This document shows positions 40,918 through 53,533 of a stretch of DNA of 64,000 nucleotides, one piece after another (position 1 is the first letter of the stretch; every line of letters begins with the position of its first letter). Below the pieces are notes generated by a model. That model saw nothing but the letters and a program-made list of their open reading frames with translations, did not search any database and had not been told where the DNA came from. The position numbers were made by a program, and so were the translations under genes. This DNA comes from Macrothele yani. Its lineage: Eukaryota; Arthropoda; Arachnida; Araneae; Macrothelidae. The stretch covers positions 73,101,349 through 73,165,348 of the forward strand of contig CM076991.1 in assembly GCA_039090855.1 (NCBI GenBank), in the 5' to 3' direction.

Positions 40918-42770
40918 TATTAGTCCGATTTGAAAAATTCTTTTTGCATTGGGAAGCTTGAAATAACGAATGATGATCCTTCATTTCATTTTTTTTTTTT
41001 TTACGATGTACAATTTCGCCGCTAAAGGGCATAAATGCAGATGATGTCGAATTCAAAAATATGTTTTATTCCACATATTTGCTTCTAAGCATCCGATTGA
41101 AAAAATCTTTTATCTTTCGATTCCATTTGTGTCGAAGAGTATTTTAGATATAGTTACTTTTTCAAATTACCCACAGATTTTCCGCTAGGGGTCGTAAAAG
41201 ACAATTACATTTCCCCCGATAACTCTTTTTCTAAAACTGCGATTTGAAAACTTTTTTCTTCAGCGGATACACTTTCTAATGGAAAATCTTTTGCATATAA
41301 TTTCAAATTCTGTGTAAATAATACTTTGGCCACCAGGGTCGAAAGTGCTAATTTTTGCTTCTGTTATATTTACCATAAAATCTGAGCTTCTAAAATATCG
41401 ATTGAAAAAGTTCTTTCGTGGACTGATGCCACTCACATTGATAAACCTTTTCGGAATATTTTCTTCTTAAAATATTCCACAGTTTCTCCGCCAAGGGGCT
41501 TAGATGTACATCTTATTTTTGTCAATATCTCTACTTCTAGGAGTCCAATTTGAAAAATTCCTGCTTTGTTGGATAGTGTTTCCAGTGTGACATGTTTTTC
41601 ATATAATTTCAAAATTTTCAAGTAATTCATAGACTTTCTGTTAAGGGGCGTTGATTTAAATTGCGTTCCCCCTATATCTCTGCTTCTAAATCTCCGATTT
41701 GAAAAATTATTTCTGCGCCGGATACAGCTCCCGGTTAGAAACCGTTTGCACGTAATTTCTAGATTTTGTAAAAAAAATAGTTTGGCCAGCATGTGGCGTA
41801 AGTTTTAATTTCCGCTTCTGATGTATTTGCAGCAAAATATGAGCTTCTAAAATCGCGACTGAAAAAAAGTCGTTTGTTGACCGATACTACTCATGTCGAC
41901 CAACCTTTTAGGAACATTTTCTTCTTGAAATAATGCATGGTTTCTACGCCAGGGGGCGTAGATGTATATTTTATTTTTGTCAATATCTCTACTTCTAGGA
42001 GTCCGATTTGAAAAATTCCTTCTTTGTTGGATAGTGTTTCCGATGCGAAATGTTTTTCCTATAAATTTAAAATTTTCAAGTAAATCATAGACTTTCCGCT
42101 AGGGGCACAAAGGTAAATTTCGTTTTCTGCGTTATTTCTGCTTCTAAAACTCCGATTTGAAAAATTCCTTCTGCGTCGGATACAAGACCTTATGGAAAAT
42201 ATTTTTCTCATAATTTCTAATGTTTGGTAAAGAATGGTTTGACCACCAGGGTGAATAAGTGTTAATTTCTGTTTCTGATGTATTTGGAGCAAAATCTGGA
42301 TTCCTGAAAACTCGACTAAATTTTTTTTTTCTTGGACCGATACTGCTCATTTGGAAAAACCTTTTGAGAAAAATTTCTTCCTAAAATAATGCATGGTTTC
42401 TCCACCAGGGGATGTAAAGTCACACCTTATTTTTGTCGATATCTCTGATTCTAAGGGTCCGATTTGAAAAATTATTTCTGTGTTGGAGAGCGTTTTCGGT
42501 GCGAAATGTTTCTGATATAAATTGATGTTTTTCTTAACGCACAAGTCTGCAACCAGAGGGCCTAAGCTCGCGATTCCGTTTACAGCAATATCTGAGGGAT
42601 TAAAAACCCGAGTGAAAAACTTCTTCCTTCCGTCAGATACTATTGTTTTCCATACCGGTTCCATTGACTTTGAATACCTTTGATAAATTTAACTTGCGTC
42701 AGAACGGATTCAAAAGACGTGCTTATTACACCCGATAATTCGGTGTCATCTTTCTTGTTTAAACCATATA

Positions 42771-43505
42771 CACTGCTTCACATAGAAATTGCCCCACCCA
42801 GAAGGAGTGAGAATAGAGGAGTGAATTTGAGCATGCAAATAGGAATACACAAGGGTTTACCTTGATGTTATTTTCAGCCAAGTACAGTGTTTATTAGATG
42901 AGATAAGTCATCACAATGAGTACGCCTCAGTAAGTGGTTGCACCGCCGCGAACGGCGATACAGGCAGCAATACGGCGTAGCAATGTGTCATACAGTCGAC
43001 GGATATCGTCCTGAGGAATGGAACAACAAGCACGGTTGACTTACTTTTATAAGAATTCATTGAGATCGTGCCCTGGCCGATTCAATTGCAGACGACGTTC
43101 GATGTGGTTTCTCAGGTTTTCGGTTGGGGATAAATCGGGCGATGTGCTGGCCATTGCAGTGTTTGAACATGTTGCGAACATTGTCTGGAGACCCGAGCGG
43201 TGTGTACACGGGCGTAATCTTGCTGGAAAATGGGGTGCTGCAAGCCATTCAAGAACGGGAACAAAATGGGCTGCAGAACCTCGCTCACGTTTCGTGCAGC
43301 TGTCAGTGTGCCTGTGATGCCGACAAGAGGTGACCTGCTGTCATACGCAATAGCACCCCATAACGTGATGCCTGCCTGACGGGCGGTGTGGCGGTCGTGA
43401 ACGAAATCGGGATCCGTCCACTCACCAGGGTGTCACCAGACACGGATCCGTCTATCATCAGCTCCCAGACAGAAACGGGATGTATCACTGAAGACGACAC
43501 ATTGT
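42771..43505 (-). pseudogene. Tc1 remnant in palindrome centre, C-terminal half
   Basis: On the minus strand from 43505 the text reads VVFSDTSRFCLGADDRRIRV (the usual E after the first aspartate is T), GITLWGAIAYDSRSPLVGIT, FQQDYARVHTARVSRQ (second aspartate), LQWPA, then broken frames with ENLRNHIERRLQLN-like text and RGGATTY before a stop at 42927. One end, CACTGCTTCACATAGAAATT at 42771 after a TA, is a plausible terminal repeat, and no other end is visible, so the N-terminal half was lost. Confidence 0.75.
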
Positions 43506-43630
43506 TAAAAATTTCACCGTTAGATTGCGTGGAACTTGGCGCCCGGCCATTTCTCGTAAAATTACGACTTGGCCCGTTTTTGTGAAAGCCCGTAAAATTA
43601 AGATCTCAACCGTAAATACTTGAAAAGCAA

Positions 43631-43810
43631 CGCCCATAAAAGTAAAATTTGACCGTATTCAGGTAAGCCGTAATTTAAAGAGAACTGCTCGTAAAAATAA
43701 AGTTTGACCGTATTCAGTTACGCCGTAATTCAAAGGGCAATGCCCGTAAAATTAAAGTTTGTGACCGTTTTCAGTTACGCCGTAATTTGAAGAGCAATCC
43801 CGTAGAAATG
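43631..43810. repeat. ~55-bp tandem repeat, about three units
   Basis: Units of the form CCCGTAAAATTAAAGTTTGACCGTATTCAGTTACGCCGTAATT start near 43632, 43688 and 43743. A looser fourth copy lies just before (43540-43620). Confidence 0.8.
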
Positions 43811-45866
43811 TATTCTTACTTTAAATGTCGATTCAATATTTCATTTTATTTATCAAATGCCAATACAACTACGTGGGTGGGCACTAAGATGTGACTTAAG
43901 GCGAGGCCTCAGCAGTCCCTTCGAAGGAAGCAACCCCAAAGTTAATCCGCAAACTAGTTTAAAAGAGAGCCCACGGCAGCCCTCCCCTCCCCATTTAGCT
44001 GACGCTACAAACCCCTTACCAGAAATTAACAAGAAAGACGACACCGAATTTTCGGGTGTAATAAGCACGTCTTTTTGAATCCGTTCTGATGCAAACTAAA
44101 TTTATCAAAGCTATTCAAAGTTAATGGAGCCGGTATGGAAAACAATAGTATCTGACGGAAGAAAGAAGTTTTTCAATCGGGTTTTTAATACCTCAGATAT
44201 TGCTGTAAACGGAATCGTGAGCTTACGAACTCTTAGAAACAAAGATATCGACAAAAATGAGATGTGACTTTACGTCCCCTGGTGGGAAAACCATGCATTA
44301 TTTTAGGAAGAAAGTATTCTCAAAAGATTTATCCACATGAGAGGTATCGGTCCAAGAAAAAAAAAGTTCAGTCGAGTTTTCAGGAGCCCAGATGTTGCTA
44401 CAAATACATCAGCAGCAGAAATTTACACTTATGCCCACTGGCGGCCAAACCATTCTTTACCAAACATTAGAAATTATGTGAAAAATATTTTCCATCAGGT
44501 CTTGTATGCGAAACAGGAAGAATTTTTCAAATCGGAGTTTTAGGAGCAGAAATAACGCAGAAAACGCAATTTACCTATGTGCCCCCTAGCGGAAAGTCTA
44601 TGATTTACTTGAAAATATTGAATTTATAGGAAAAACATTTCGCATCGGAAATGCTATCCGACAAAGAAATATCTTTTCAAATCGGACTCTTAGAAGTAGA
44701 GATATTGACAAAAATAAGATATACATCTACGCCCCCTGGCGTAAAAACCATGCATTATTTCAAGAAAAAAATGTTCCTAAAAGGTTTGTCGACATGAGTA
44801 GTATCGGTCAACAAACGACTTTTTTTCAATCGAGATTTTAGAAGCTCTTATTTTGCTGCAAATACATCAGAAGCGGAAATTAAGATTTACGCCCCATGGT
44901 GGCCAAACCTTTTTTTTTCAAAAATTAGAAATTATGTGCAAACGATTTCCCATCAGGAGCTGTATCCGGTGCAGAAAGAATTTTTTAAATCGGACATTTA
45001 GAAGCAGAGATACAGGGGGAAACGCAATTTACCGCTACGCCCCCTAGCGGAAAGTCTATGAATTACTTGAAAATTTTGAAATTATATGGAAAACCTTGTC
45101 ACACGGAAAACACTATCCAACAAAGAAGGAATGTTTCAAATCGGACTCCTAGAAGTAGAGATATTGACAAAAATAAGATATATATCTACGTCCCCTGGCG
45201 GAGAAACTGTGAAATATTTTAGGAAGAAAATATTCCGAAAAGATTTACCGATGTGAGTGGCATCAGTCCACGAAATAATTTTTTCAATCGATATTTTAGA
45301 AGCTCATATTTTATGGCAAATACATCAGAAGCAAAAATTAACGCTTACGTCCCCTGGTGGCCAAAGTATTCGTTACCAAAAATTAGAAATTATATGCAAA
45401 AGATTTTCCATCAGGAAATGTATCCGCTGAAGAAAAAAAAATTTCAAATCGGAGTTTTAGAAAAAGAGTTATCGAGGAAAATGCAATTTACTTTTACACC
45501 CCTAGCGGGAAATCTATGCTTAATTTGGAAAAGTAACTATATCTAAAATACTGTGTGACATAAATGGAATCGAAAGATAAAAATTTTTTTCAATCGAATG
45601 TTTAGAAGCAAATAAGTGGAACAAAACGTATTTTTGAATTCGACATCATCTGCATTTACGCTCTCTAGCGGCAAAATTGTATATCGTAAAAAAAAAAAAA
45701 CGAGATGAAGGATCATCATTCGCATATTTCAAGCTTCTCAATGCAAAAAGAATTTTTCAAATCTGACCAATAGTTGCAGAGATATCGTGGGTACAGACGG
45801 ACGGACGGACGGACTGACGGACAAACCGATAACATAAGCACGATCTTTTTTTACAAAAGACGTGCT

Positions 45867-46968
45867 AAAAATAATGACTAGCAGTTTTAGAAACAATGAA
45901 TAACTTTCCGAAGACCTAGCATGCTAGGGAAACAAACTATTTCATATTTCTTTAGTAAAAAACGTGTTGAAAGGGAAAGCAATGAAAATAGCGAATTAGT
46001 AACGAGACGCAAGCATGCTGCCATATAGAAAAAGAAATCGCCTGATTTGTTAGTAAAAGGAGAGATTTTTTGTATCGTGAATATTCGTTGCTTATGTTTA
46101 ACTTTGTTTTATTTCACTAATTAAAAGACACCAATTTCAAATATGTAGCATCCTGATTTAATTACCTAGAAACAGAAATAATAGTTACTTTATTTATATA
46201 TGTTAAACTAAAATATTTACAGTTATGTGCACATATTCACACACTTTCATTCTCACATGCATCCTTATTCACATATTTACATTTAAAGAATTTTCATCCG
46301 TTCAATTGCGTCCTAAGCTTTAGCAGTTAAACATAATAAGTACTGTAATTCCGTGGGAATTTGATTTTTCAAGGAGAAATCATTGCTGAATATTTCATCT
46401 TAAATTTATTGAGATTGTAGGCAATAAATTTTGGAAGAGCATTGTTTGTAATAAAATTTTCACGTTTTCTGCTTTTGCGTATTTCACTTTTATATGTTAT
46501 TCTACGCTAATCCCGATATTTTTACTGTTATGCCTTTCACTTTTTCAATTTAGTTATACATATTCCATTTATATGCTTTTTGCGATTATACCTTATATTT
46601 TAAATGTCAGGTTATCAAAAATGTACGGTTATCTGATTCTTTTATACCTCACCAGGTATCTTACAATTTCGAGAGAATTGTGACAGCGTTTTTTTTATTC
46701 GTTTTTTCCAGCCACGAAATATGGTGATGCAACTAAAAATTTTCTAAATAACGTTCATAGTTCTCTATTTTCTCTTAATTCAAGAAATTGAGTCAAGCAG
46801 AGATTAATGAATATTTTAGTTAGCGCTAAATCAACTAATGGACAAAGTGCTTTGAAAAGAGCGAAGCTTGTAAGTAAAGAAAGTGTAATACGGGTATTGC
46901 ATAGTAAACAAAATCGTATTCGGATTTATTACCTAGTATTTCAGATGTAAGGTGTTTTTTTTTTTTTT
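45867..46968. other. AT-rich spacer between repeat units
   Basis: No coding frame longer than about 60 codons and no recognised gene. A T-run at 46955-46968 abuts the start of the next repeat unit. Confidence 0.45.
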
Positions 46969-48890
46969 AGCACGTCTTCTGTAAAAAAGATCGTGCTTAT
47001 GTTATCGGTTTCTCCGTCAGTCCGTCTGTACCCACGATATCTCTGCAACTGATTGCCGATTTGAAAAATTATTTTTGCATTGGGAAGCTTGAAATATACG
47101 AATGATGATCCTTCATTTCGTTTTTTTTTTTTTTACGATGTACAATTTCGCTGCTAGAGGGCGTAAACGCAGATGATGTCGAATTCAAAAATACGTTTTA
47201 TTCCACATATTTGCTTCTAAACATCCGATTGAAAAAACTTTTTATCTTTCGATTCCATTTATGTCGAAGGGTATTTTAGATATAATTACTTTTTCAAAGT
47301 ACGCATAGATTTTCCGCTTGGGGGCTTAAAGGTAAATTATATTTTTCCCGAACCTTTTCTTCCAAAACTCCGACTCGAAAATTTTTTTCTTCAGCGGATA
47401 CACCTCCTGATGAAAAATATTTTGCAAACAATTTCTAATTTTTGGTAAAGAATACTTTGGCCACCAGGGGCGTAAGCGTTAATTTTTGCTTCTGATGTAT
47501 TTGCCATAAAATCTGAGCTTCTAAGATATCGATTGAAACAATTCTTTTGTGGACTGATGCCACTCACATCGATAAAAATTTTTGGAATATTTTCTTCTTA
47601 AAATATTCCACAGTTTCTCCGCCAGGTGGTGTAGATGTATATCTTATTTTTGTCAATATCTCTACTTCTAGGAGTCCGATTTGAAAAATTCTTTCTTTGT
47701 TGGATAGTGTTTTCAGTGTGACATGTTTTTCATATAATTTCAAAATTTTCAAGTAATTCATAGACTTTCTGCTAGGGGGCGTAGCGGTAAATTGCGTTTC
47801 CCCCTGTATCTGTGCTTCTAAATCTCCGATTTAAAAAATTCTTTCTGCACCGGATACAGCTCCTGTTGGGAAATTGTCTGTACATAATTTCTAATTTTTC
47901 TAAAGAAAATGGTTTGGCCACTAGGGGGCGTAAACCTTAATTTTCGCTTCTGATGTATTTGCAGCAAAATATGAGCTTCTAAAATCGCGACTGAAAAAAG
48001 TCGTTTGTTGACCGATACTACTCGTGTCGACCAACCTTTTAGGAACATTTTCTTCTTGAAATAATGCATGGTTTCTACGCCATTGGGCGTAGATGTATAT
48101 TTTATTTTTGTCAATATCTCTACTTCTAAGAGGTGGATTTGAAAAATTCCTTCTTTGTTAGATAATGTTTTCGTTGCGAAATATTTCCCTATAAATTTAG
48201 AATTTTCAAGTAAATCATAGACTTTCCGCAAGGGGGCACAAAGGTAAATTGCGTTTTCTGCGTTATTTCTGCTCCTAAAACTCCGATTTGAAAAATTCTT
48301 CCTGTATCGCATACAAAACCTGATGGAAAATATTTTTCACATAATATCTAATATTTGGTAAAGAATGGTTTGGCCACCAGGGGACATCAGTGTTAATTTC
48401 TGCTTCTGATGTATTTGTAGCAAAATCTGGGCTCCTGAAAACTCGACTAAATTGTTTTTTCTTGGACCGATATGGCTCATATGGATAAACCTTTTGAGAA
48501 TACTTTCTTCCTAAAGTAATGCATGCTTTTCCCACCAGGGGACGTAAAGTCACATCCTGTTTTTGTCGATATCTATGTTTCTAAGAGTCCGATTTGAAAA
48601 ATTATTTCTGTGTTGGAGAGCGTTTCCGGTGCGAAATGTTTCTCATATAAATTCTTGTTTTCCTTAACGCACAAGTCTGCAACCAGAGGACGTACGCTTA
48701 CGATCCCGTTTAAAGCAAGATCTGTGGGATTAAAAATCCGATTGAAAAACTTCTTTCTTCCGTCAGATACTAATGTTTTCCATACCGGTTTCATTGACTT
48801 TGAATAGCTTTGATAAATTTAATTTGCGTCAGAACGGATTCAAAGACGTGCTTATTGCACCCGAAAATTCGGTGTCATCTTTCTTGTTTT
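46969..48890. repeat. Single ~1.9-kb unit with 456-bp higher-order repeat
   Basis: Starts AGCACGTCTTCTGTAAAAAA and ends near TCTTTCTTGTTT, with the reverse motif AAAGACGTGCT near 48844. The GGGGGCG-type core occurs at about 47156, 47317, 47465, 47622, 47771, 47918, 48081, 48228, 48375, 48530 and 48680, about every 152 bp. Three monomer types alternate: type 1 (TTGGCCACCAGGGG then TTAATTTTTGCTTCTGATGT), type 2 (GCCAGGNGGNGTAGATGTATAT) and type 3 (GCTAGGGGGCGTAGCGGTAAATT), so each type recurs after 455-458 bp. No transposase is encoded. Confidence 0.88.
47915..47932 (+). promoter_or_regulatory. CTCF-like motif, best match in the repeat
   Basis: TGGCCACTAGGGGGCGTA matches the vertebrate/insect CTCF core CCASYAGRKGGCRS at 13 of 14 positions. 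Further cores of the same type occur at 47458, 48371 and 41327 and, in reverse orientation, at 44570, 44731 and 45038. Whether the protein of this organism binds them is unknown. Confidence 0.4.
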
Positions 48891-49883
48891 CTCATGTATT
48901 GAAAGCGTGAAATCGTACAGAATTTTTTATCCTAGTTTTTATAATATAATTAGGATGAAAACGTCAATACAAAAGTCAAAATAGAATTAGGTTTCAGGAA
49001 GCAAATAAAGTATTCATGTACTGCATGTTTTACATTACAAATTAGAATAATCTAAAATTACGAGGTCTCTTTCCCATTATTTTCTTTTTGAAGGCATTCA
49101 AAATTTTAAAATAGCATATTTTTAAAATTTCATTTATACTTTTTTTGCATTTATAGTTTATTAAGGACCATTTCCTAGAAAAACGTACAACCGAGGTTCC
49201 ACTGTGTGTGTGTTTTTGTGCACGTGTTCACACGGCGATTTTATATTTTTCTCACTGCATCTTCATCTGATTTACCGTTTTTTCGGGTCTTACTGTTGCA
49301 CGAATTCTTGAACTACAGGTTTGAAAAGTCTGTTTCAACTGCAGCTAAACTGCTATTTTCAATTTCCAGCATATAAATAAACACTGATTTTTGCGCTCTT
49401 CAATTTTTGTCATATTGTAAATTATTTCTGGGATACTTGCAATTCTAAAATATTTTTTAAGATTTTTTTACTTAATTTATTCATGCTAAGTCAGTCTTGA
49501 AAAATTCATGATTTCGGCTCCTTTGGATTTCCCTTTTTCACTTAAAACGAAGAAACTTTTTTACATTTCTGAATGCAACTACTGCGACGAAATTCGTAAG
49601 AACGAAATAATCTTCGACAGTCTCACTTAGAGAACGTACTTCAGCAGCGAAAGTAATGTTTTTTTTTTGTTGTTTTTTTAATATTAAATTTTACTAGGGA
49701 CACCTATCTGGTGAAATATTAGGAAATATTATTGGTGAAATATTATTTGCTAATTATTGCTTTAACACACAACAGTTCGTAGACGTGTTAAAAAGTTGTT
49801 TAAACACGATATGTAGAGAGCGATATAACGTTATGAAGGTAAAGATACCACAATAATTCTTTGCATATGGTGGACAGCAAATA
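48891..49883. other. AT-rich spacer
   Basis: No gene or transposon end recognised up to the TA at 49882-49883. Confidence 0.45.
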
Positions 49884-51299
49884 CACTCTTTGCAAAAGAA
49901 AAAGAAGTACTCAGAAGGAATCATCCAATCAAGATGAAAATTGGTATGTGCAATGTACATGTATAGGAAAGGAAATAATTGTAATTCCAGAGCAGTTGGG
50001 CCATTTATTCGGATAAAACAGCTACAAGAGTGGGAAAAGTCAGTACGTTGTAGAGCCACCTTTGGCTGCGATACAAGCGGTTACCCGGTGTGGCTTAGAC
50101 GCATACAGTTCACGGATACTGTCCTGAGCTATAGCATGCCAGATGTTGTCCAAATTGCAGGCCAGTTCGCTGACACTCCGGGATGGGCGCAGGCGGCGTC
50201 CCATCATGTGTCAAACATGTTCGATCGCTAAGAGATCTGGCAATCGGGCTAACCATGGAAGGGTGTCGACATTACGCAGGCAGGCTTGGGCAAGTCGCGC
50301 CGTGTGTGGCCGGGCATTATCCTATTGAAAAATTGCTCGGTGATTCTGCGACAAGAATGCAACACAACAGGTCGTAGAATGTCGGCGACTTACCGTTGAG
50401 CCGTGAGTGTGATACGGAGAACTACTAAGGGTGTGTGGCTATCGTAGAAAATGGCTCTCCAGACAATCATTCCCGGTGAGCCGTGTGCTTTTCTGCGGTC
50501 TAGGCAGGACCCGTGCGTTGGCCGGCTCGTCTCCAGACACATATGCGCTGGTCAACGGCGCCAAGTGCAAGCCGTGATTCATCACTGAAGACAACAAGAC
50601 GCCAGTGGACACTATTCCACGTTGATCGAGTCCGACATCACTGCAACCGGTGCTGCCGATGCTCGCTGGCCAGTGTGTGGTAGGCGGGGAAGTGGTCTTC
50701 TGGAATGTAGTCGTCTGGCAACGATCCGGATTTCCACTTGCTTACCTGTAGGCGACGCAACATGGACACGAATGATTGAGAGCGAGGTATTCGGTTCTGT
50801 CAGTGCGGCTCTCACAATCGCTCGATCCTCACGTCCTGTCTTTGCTCTCGGCAGCCGTCTGTTCGCGTGCTGCTCGATTGTGTCCTCCTCGACACATTGA
50901 CGCTAACATTGTCCGATTGTTGCGTCGCTCCGACCCAGATGCATGGTGATACGGCAACTTGACGAACCGATCTCTCTCAGCACAGTTACATGTCCTCTCT
51001 CAACTCACTCAACTGCTCGTAGTGTTCACGGATCCGACGTCGAGGCATCCTCACAGTCCGTGGAGGTTAATGCAATCGCAATTCGCATTCACAATTGTCC
51101 CTGCATGCGAGTTTGCTTTTGATATAACCGTCCTCGATGTGTGGTTTCCATGCGCTGTGGTTAGCCACTATTTAGTGATTGGTCGTTATTTTTTAATCAT
51201 TTGCATATTCGGCCCATGCGGAGTTTCATCAGGATCGAATGATTTTCTCGGCTGCTTTTTATTTTATTTATTTATTTATTATTATTTTTGCAAAGAGTG
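49884..51299 (-). mobile_element. Tc1-like element, family 4
   Basis: The 1,416-bp element starts CACTCTTTGCAAAAGAAAAA and ends with the reverse complement CACTCTTTGCAAAAATAATA. TA lies on both sides (49882-49883, 51300-51301). A 65-bp piece of the same element stands in the opposite orientation at 51600-51664. Confidence 0.93.
50040..51048 (-). pseudogene. Tc1 family 4 transposase, multiple stops
   Basis: From 51048 the minus strand reads MPRRRIREHYEQLSEL, then DNA-binding text, a frame 50612-50815 with IVARRLHSRRPLPRLPHTGQ, VVFSDESRLALGAVDQRICV (first aspartate), DNARPHTARLAQACLRNV (second), and AIEHV followed by a stop where relatives have W, then MMGRRLRPSRSVSELACNL, ending GGSTTY with the stop at 50040-50042. 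Thirty-two residues lie between the second aspartate and the glutamate, the same spacing as family 2. Stops and frameshifts occur throughout the catalytic part, so it is inactive. Confidence 0.85.
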
Positions 51300-52532
51300 T
51301 AAATTGCTTCCTGGACCGTTTATGATTCTCCAGTTCCCCCGTTGTTTGGAGTTCGACGAAATGCCGATGACACATTCAGATTTACATCTGTAAATGTTGT
51401 TGAGTTCTACGACTTTCTTTCTGCGCAATATCCTCGTAGAAAAGTAGCATTACATTTAAGGTTGACTACAGACATTACAGACGCCAAAACTGAGCTTCAA
51501 GATGACATCAAGGTAAGATTGCTACGAAGTCATGAGGTACCTCTTGAAAAGGTTAATTTACTTGGAAGCATAATTTTACAAAGTAGCTTGCCTTGGTGTG
51601 CCCATCCCGGAATGTCAGCGAACTGGCCTGCAATTTGGACACCATCTGGCATGCTATAGCTCAGTAGCTTGACAAACAAACCCGTAAGCTCAGTGGTTAC
51701 ACTGGAGCATGCAACTGGGATGCTTAGGGTTAATATTATTTTCAAAGATCGTAATTATCTGCGTGCAGACGATGATATCGATCTGCCAAGTGGAAGGTCT
51801 GTGAATGTGAAAACTTCAGTGAATAAGTAAAAGGAGCAACTGTACTGGAATGTAATAATGTTTTTTTTAGTATACGAACAGTTCACACTATCCAAAGATA
51901 AGAGGTGGAGGCAGTACACTTTTTCCGTTACTAATAAACCCGCTGAGACAAATATGCAGACAGAGTAATGGAAGTCCTGCAGGTTTTAATTAGGGTTCAA
52001 GGGTGACCTGAGAAGGAGATCATTTAGAGTTGTCATCCCGAGTAATTAACAAACTAATTGAAATGACGCCAATTTTGTGTTGACCGTTGCGAGCAGGAGC
52101 TTCATTTAAACCCTACTTCGTTCTATGTAATTAACAGAAAGAAAGAGTAATGGCAATAAAAAACGGGGAAGGGGGTAGAAAAAAATAAAAAATAAGGCGA
52201 GTGTTTGATCAAAGAGGTTGTTACGTGTGGAACTTTCGCGTGAGAAACAGTGAAGGTCAAGTCAAAGCGAAGCATTTTTTATTTTTTCTTCGTCCTTTTT
52301 CTTGAAGAGGAAGAATAACCGACTGCGAGACGAGAAACCATTAACTCCAGTCTATACGACAATCGGTTGGGAAAGAGTGCGGCCGTGACCTAACGAAAAG
52401 CCCTCGCGCACAGAGTTCAGGGAACAGACGGTACGCGAGCTGATGGATTAAACAACTCCAGAGGCGAAAATAATTCCACAATGTTTGTTGACTCTTCAAA
52501 ACTTACTTATTTTAAAAGTGAAAAAAAAAAAA
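51300..52532. other. Spacer with a Tc1 fragment
   Basis: Apart from the 65-bp Tc1 piece at 51600-51664 (GCGAACTGGCCTGCAATTTG) the sequence shows no recognised gene. The frame 51342-51659 has no known domain; its last part is the Tc1 fragment. Confidence 0.45.
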
Positions 52533-52760
52533 ACCCCGCCCCGGAGGCGCAATGGTCTAAGCGCTGGTTTATAACCATTCGTCCGAGAAGGGTCTGGGTT
52601 CGAATTCCGGTGAGACATGGATGTTGTGGTTGACTTGTCTTACGGCCCTGGTCCTCTCCATTCCGTGAAGCTAATGGCCCTAAATTAGGGACGGGAAACT
52701 GCTTATAGCCCATCGAGTTGCTCACGGTTGTCGTTAAACCTTCAATTAAAAAAAAAGAAC
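52533..52760 (+). mobile_element. tRNA-derived SINE, family 1, copy 3
   Basis: A-box region GAGGCGCAATGGTCTAAGCG, B box GGTTCGAATTCC, family body (CCCTAAATTAGGGACGGGAA, GAGTTGCTCACGGTTGTCGT) and A-rich tail. An A-run of about 12 bases directly precedes it, which obscures any target duplication. Confidence 0.88.
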
Positions 52761-53035
52761 TAAAAATAGATTTTGTTTATGAGTTTAAAAATCACTTTAA
52801 AATTAAAAGCTTTAAAAGGTTTTGAAATTTTGAAGGCAATGTCAAGGGAAAACGGAATAATGGCAAAATTTTCTCATAATGGACGCACAACAGGAGATAG
52901 GTTTATAGGTTTCCGAAATTCTTTTAGATCCTTGTCTGTAATGGAAAGATTGTTCCCTCTCTGTGCTGCAACACATTTAAGAAAATTAAGTTTTTTTTTT
53001 CAAACAGTCCTCATCTGAACAGATATGTATCACAC

Positions 53036-53533
53036 GATATCATCATCATCATTGTCAACCATTATCAATCCACTGCTGGACGAAGGTCTCCCCAAGTTTC
53101 CTCCACAACGGTCTGCCTTGTGCCAGTCTCTTCCATGTCACTCCTGCATATTTTCGAATTTCATCCACCCATCTCCCATGTGGTCTTCTTCTGGGTCTTT
53201 TCCTGTCCCTTGGAATCCAATCTAAAATTTCGGCTGTCCATCGATGGTCTGTCCTTCTGGCAGTATGTCCAGCCCATTGCCATTTCAGGGATTTAACTCT
53301 GATCATGATGGCTTCCACTCTTGTCATTTTTCGGATCCACGAGTTCCTTTTCTTATCTCTCTTGGTTACACCAAGCATGCACCTCACCATGCTGTTTTGA
53401 GTTGTCTGCAGACTTTGTATGTCTCTTTTAGTTAAGGTCCACGTCTCTGCACCATACGTAAGCACTGGAAGGATGCATTGATCAAACACTTTTCTTTTAA
53501 GACATAATGGCATATTGCTCTTGAAAATTATGC
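53036..53533 (-). mobile_element. RTE-like LINE, copy 3, 3' part
   Basis: On the minus strand this is the C-terminal coding part and 3' end of the LINE, with the ATG-type tail (TCATCATCATCATTGTCAAC at 53040). The 174-codon frame to 53055 holds PLCLKRKVFDQCILPVLTYG, LKWQWAGHTARRTDHRW and RRPHGRWVDEIRKYAGVTW. The 5' side is broken at about 53533 by a 204-bp rearranged insert; the same LINE resumes at 53738-53952. Confidence 0.88.

Larger units (their letters stand above)
39330..45866. repeat. 6.5-kb palindrome of two ~1.9-kb satellite-like units
   Basis: The left arm (39330-42760, including a Tc1 insertion of 1,480 bp) and the right arm (about 44028-45866) are inverted copies of the unit also present alone at 46969-48890. 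The outer ends read AGCACGTCTTTTGTAAAAAA followed by a GTCC (or GGAC) microsatellite and TACGATATCTCTGCAA; the inner ends read GACGTGCTTATTACACCCG...TCTTTCTTGTTT. The centre (42761-44027) holds a Tc1 remnant and a small tandem repeat. Within arms, ~152-bp monomers repeat, each with a (C/T)AGGGGGCGTA-like core and a CTCCGATTTGAAAAATTC-like block. Open frames along the minus strand of the left arm reflect the repeat and have no known protein similarity. Confidence 0.9.

Noticed and set aside
41433..42664. Minus-strand frames of 77-119 codons in the left palindrome arm with similar repeated peptides
   Set aside because: They follow the DNA monomer repeat, change frame between monomers and have no known motif; read as by-products of the satellite.
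42771..43505. Tc1 in the palindrome centre as the driver of palindrome mobility
   Set aside because: Its terminal text differs from the palindrome ends and it is only half an element, so it is more likely a later insertion.
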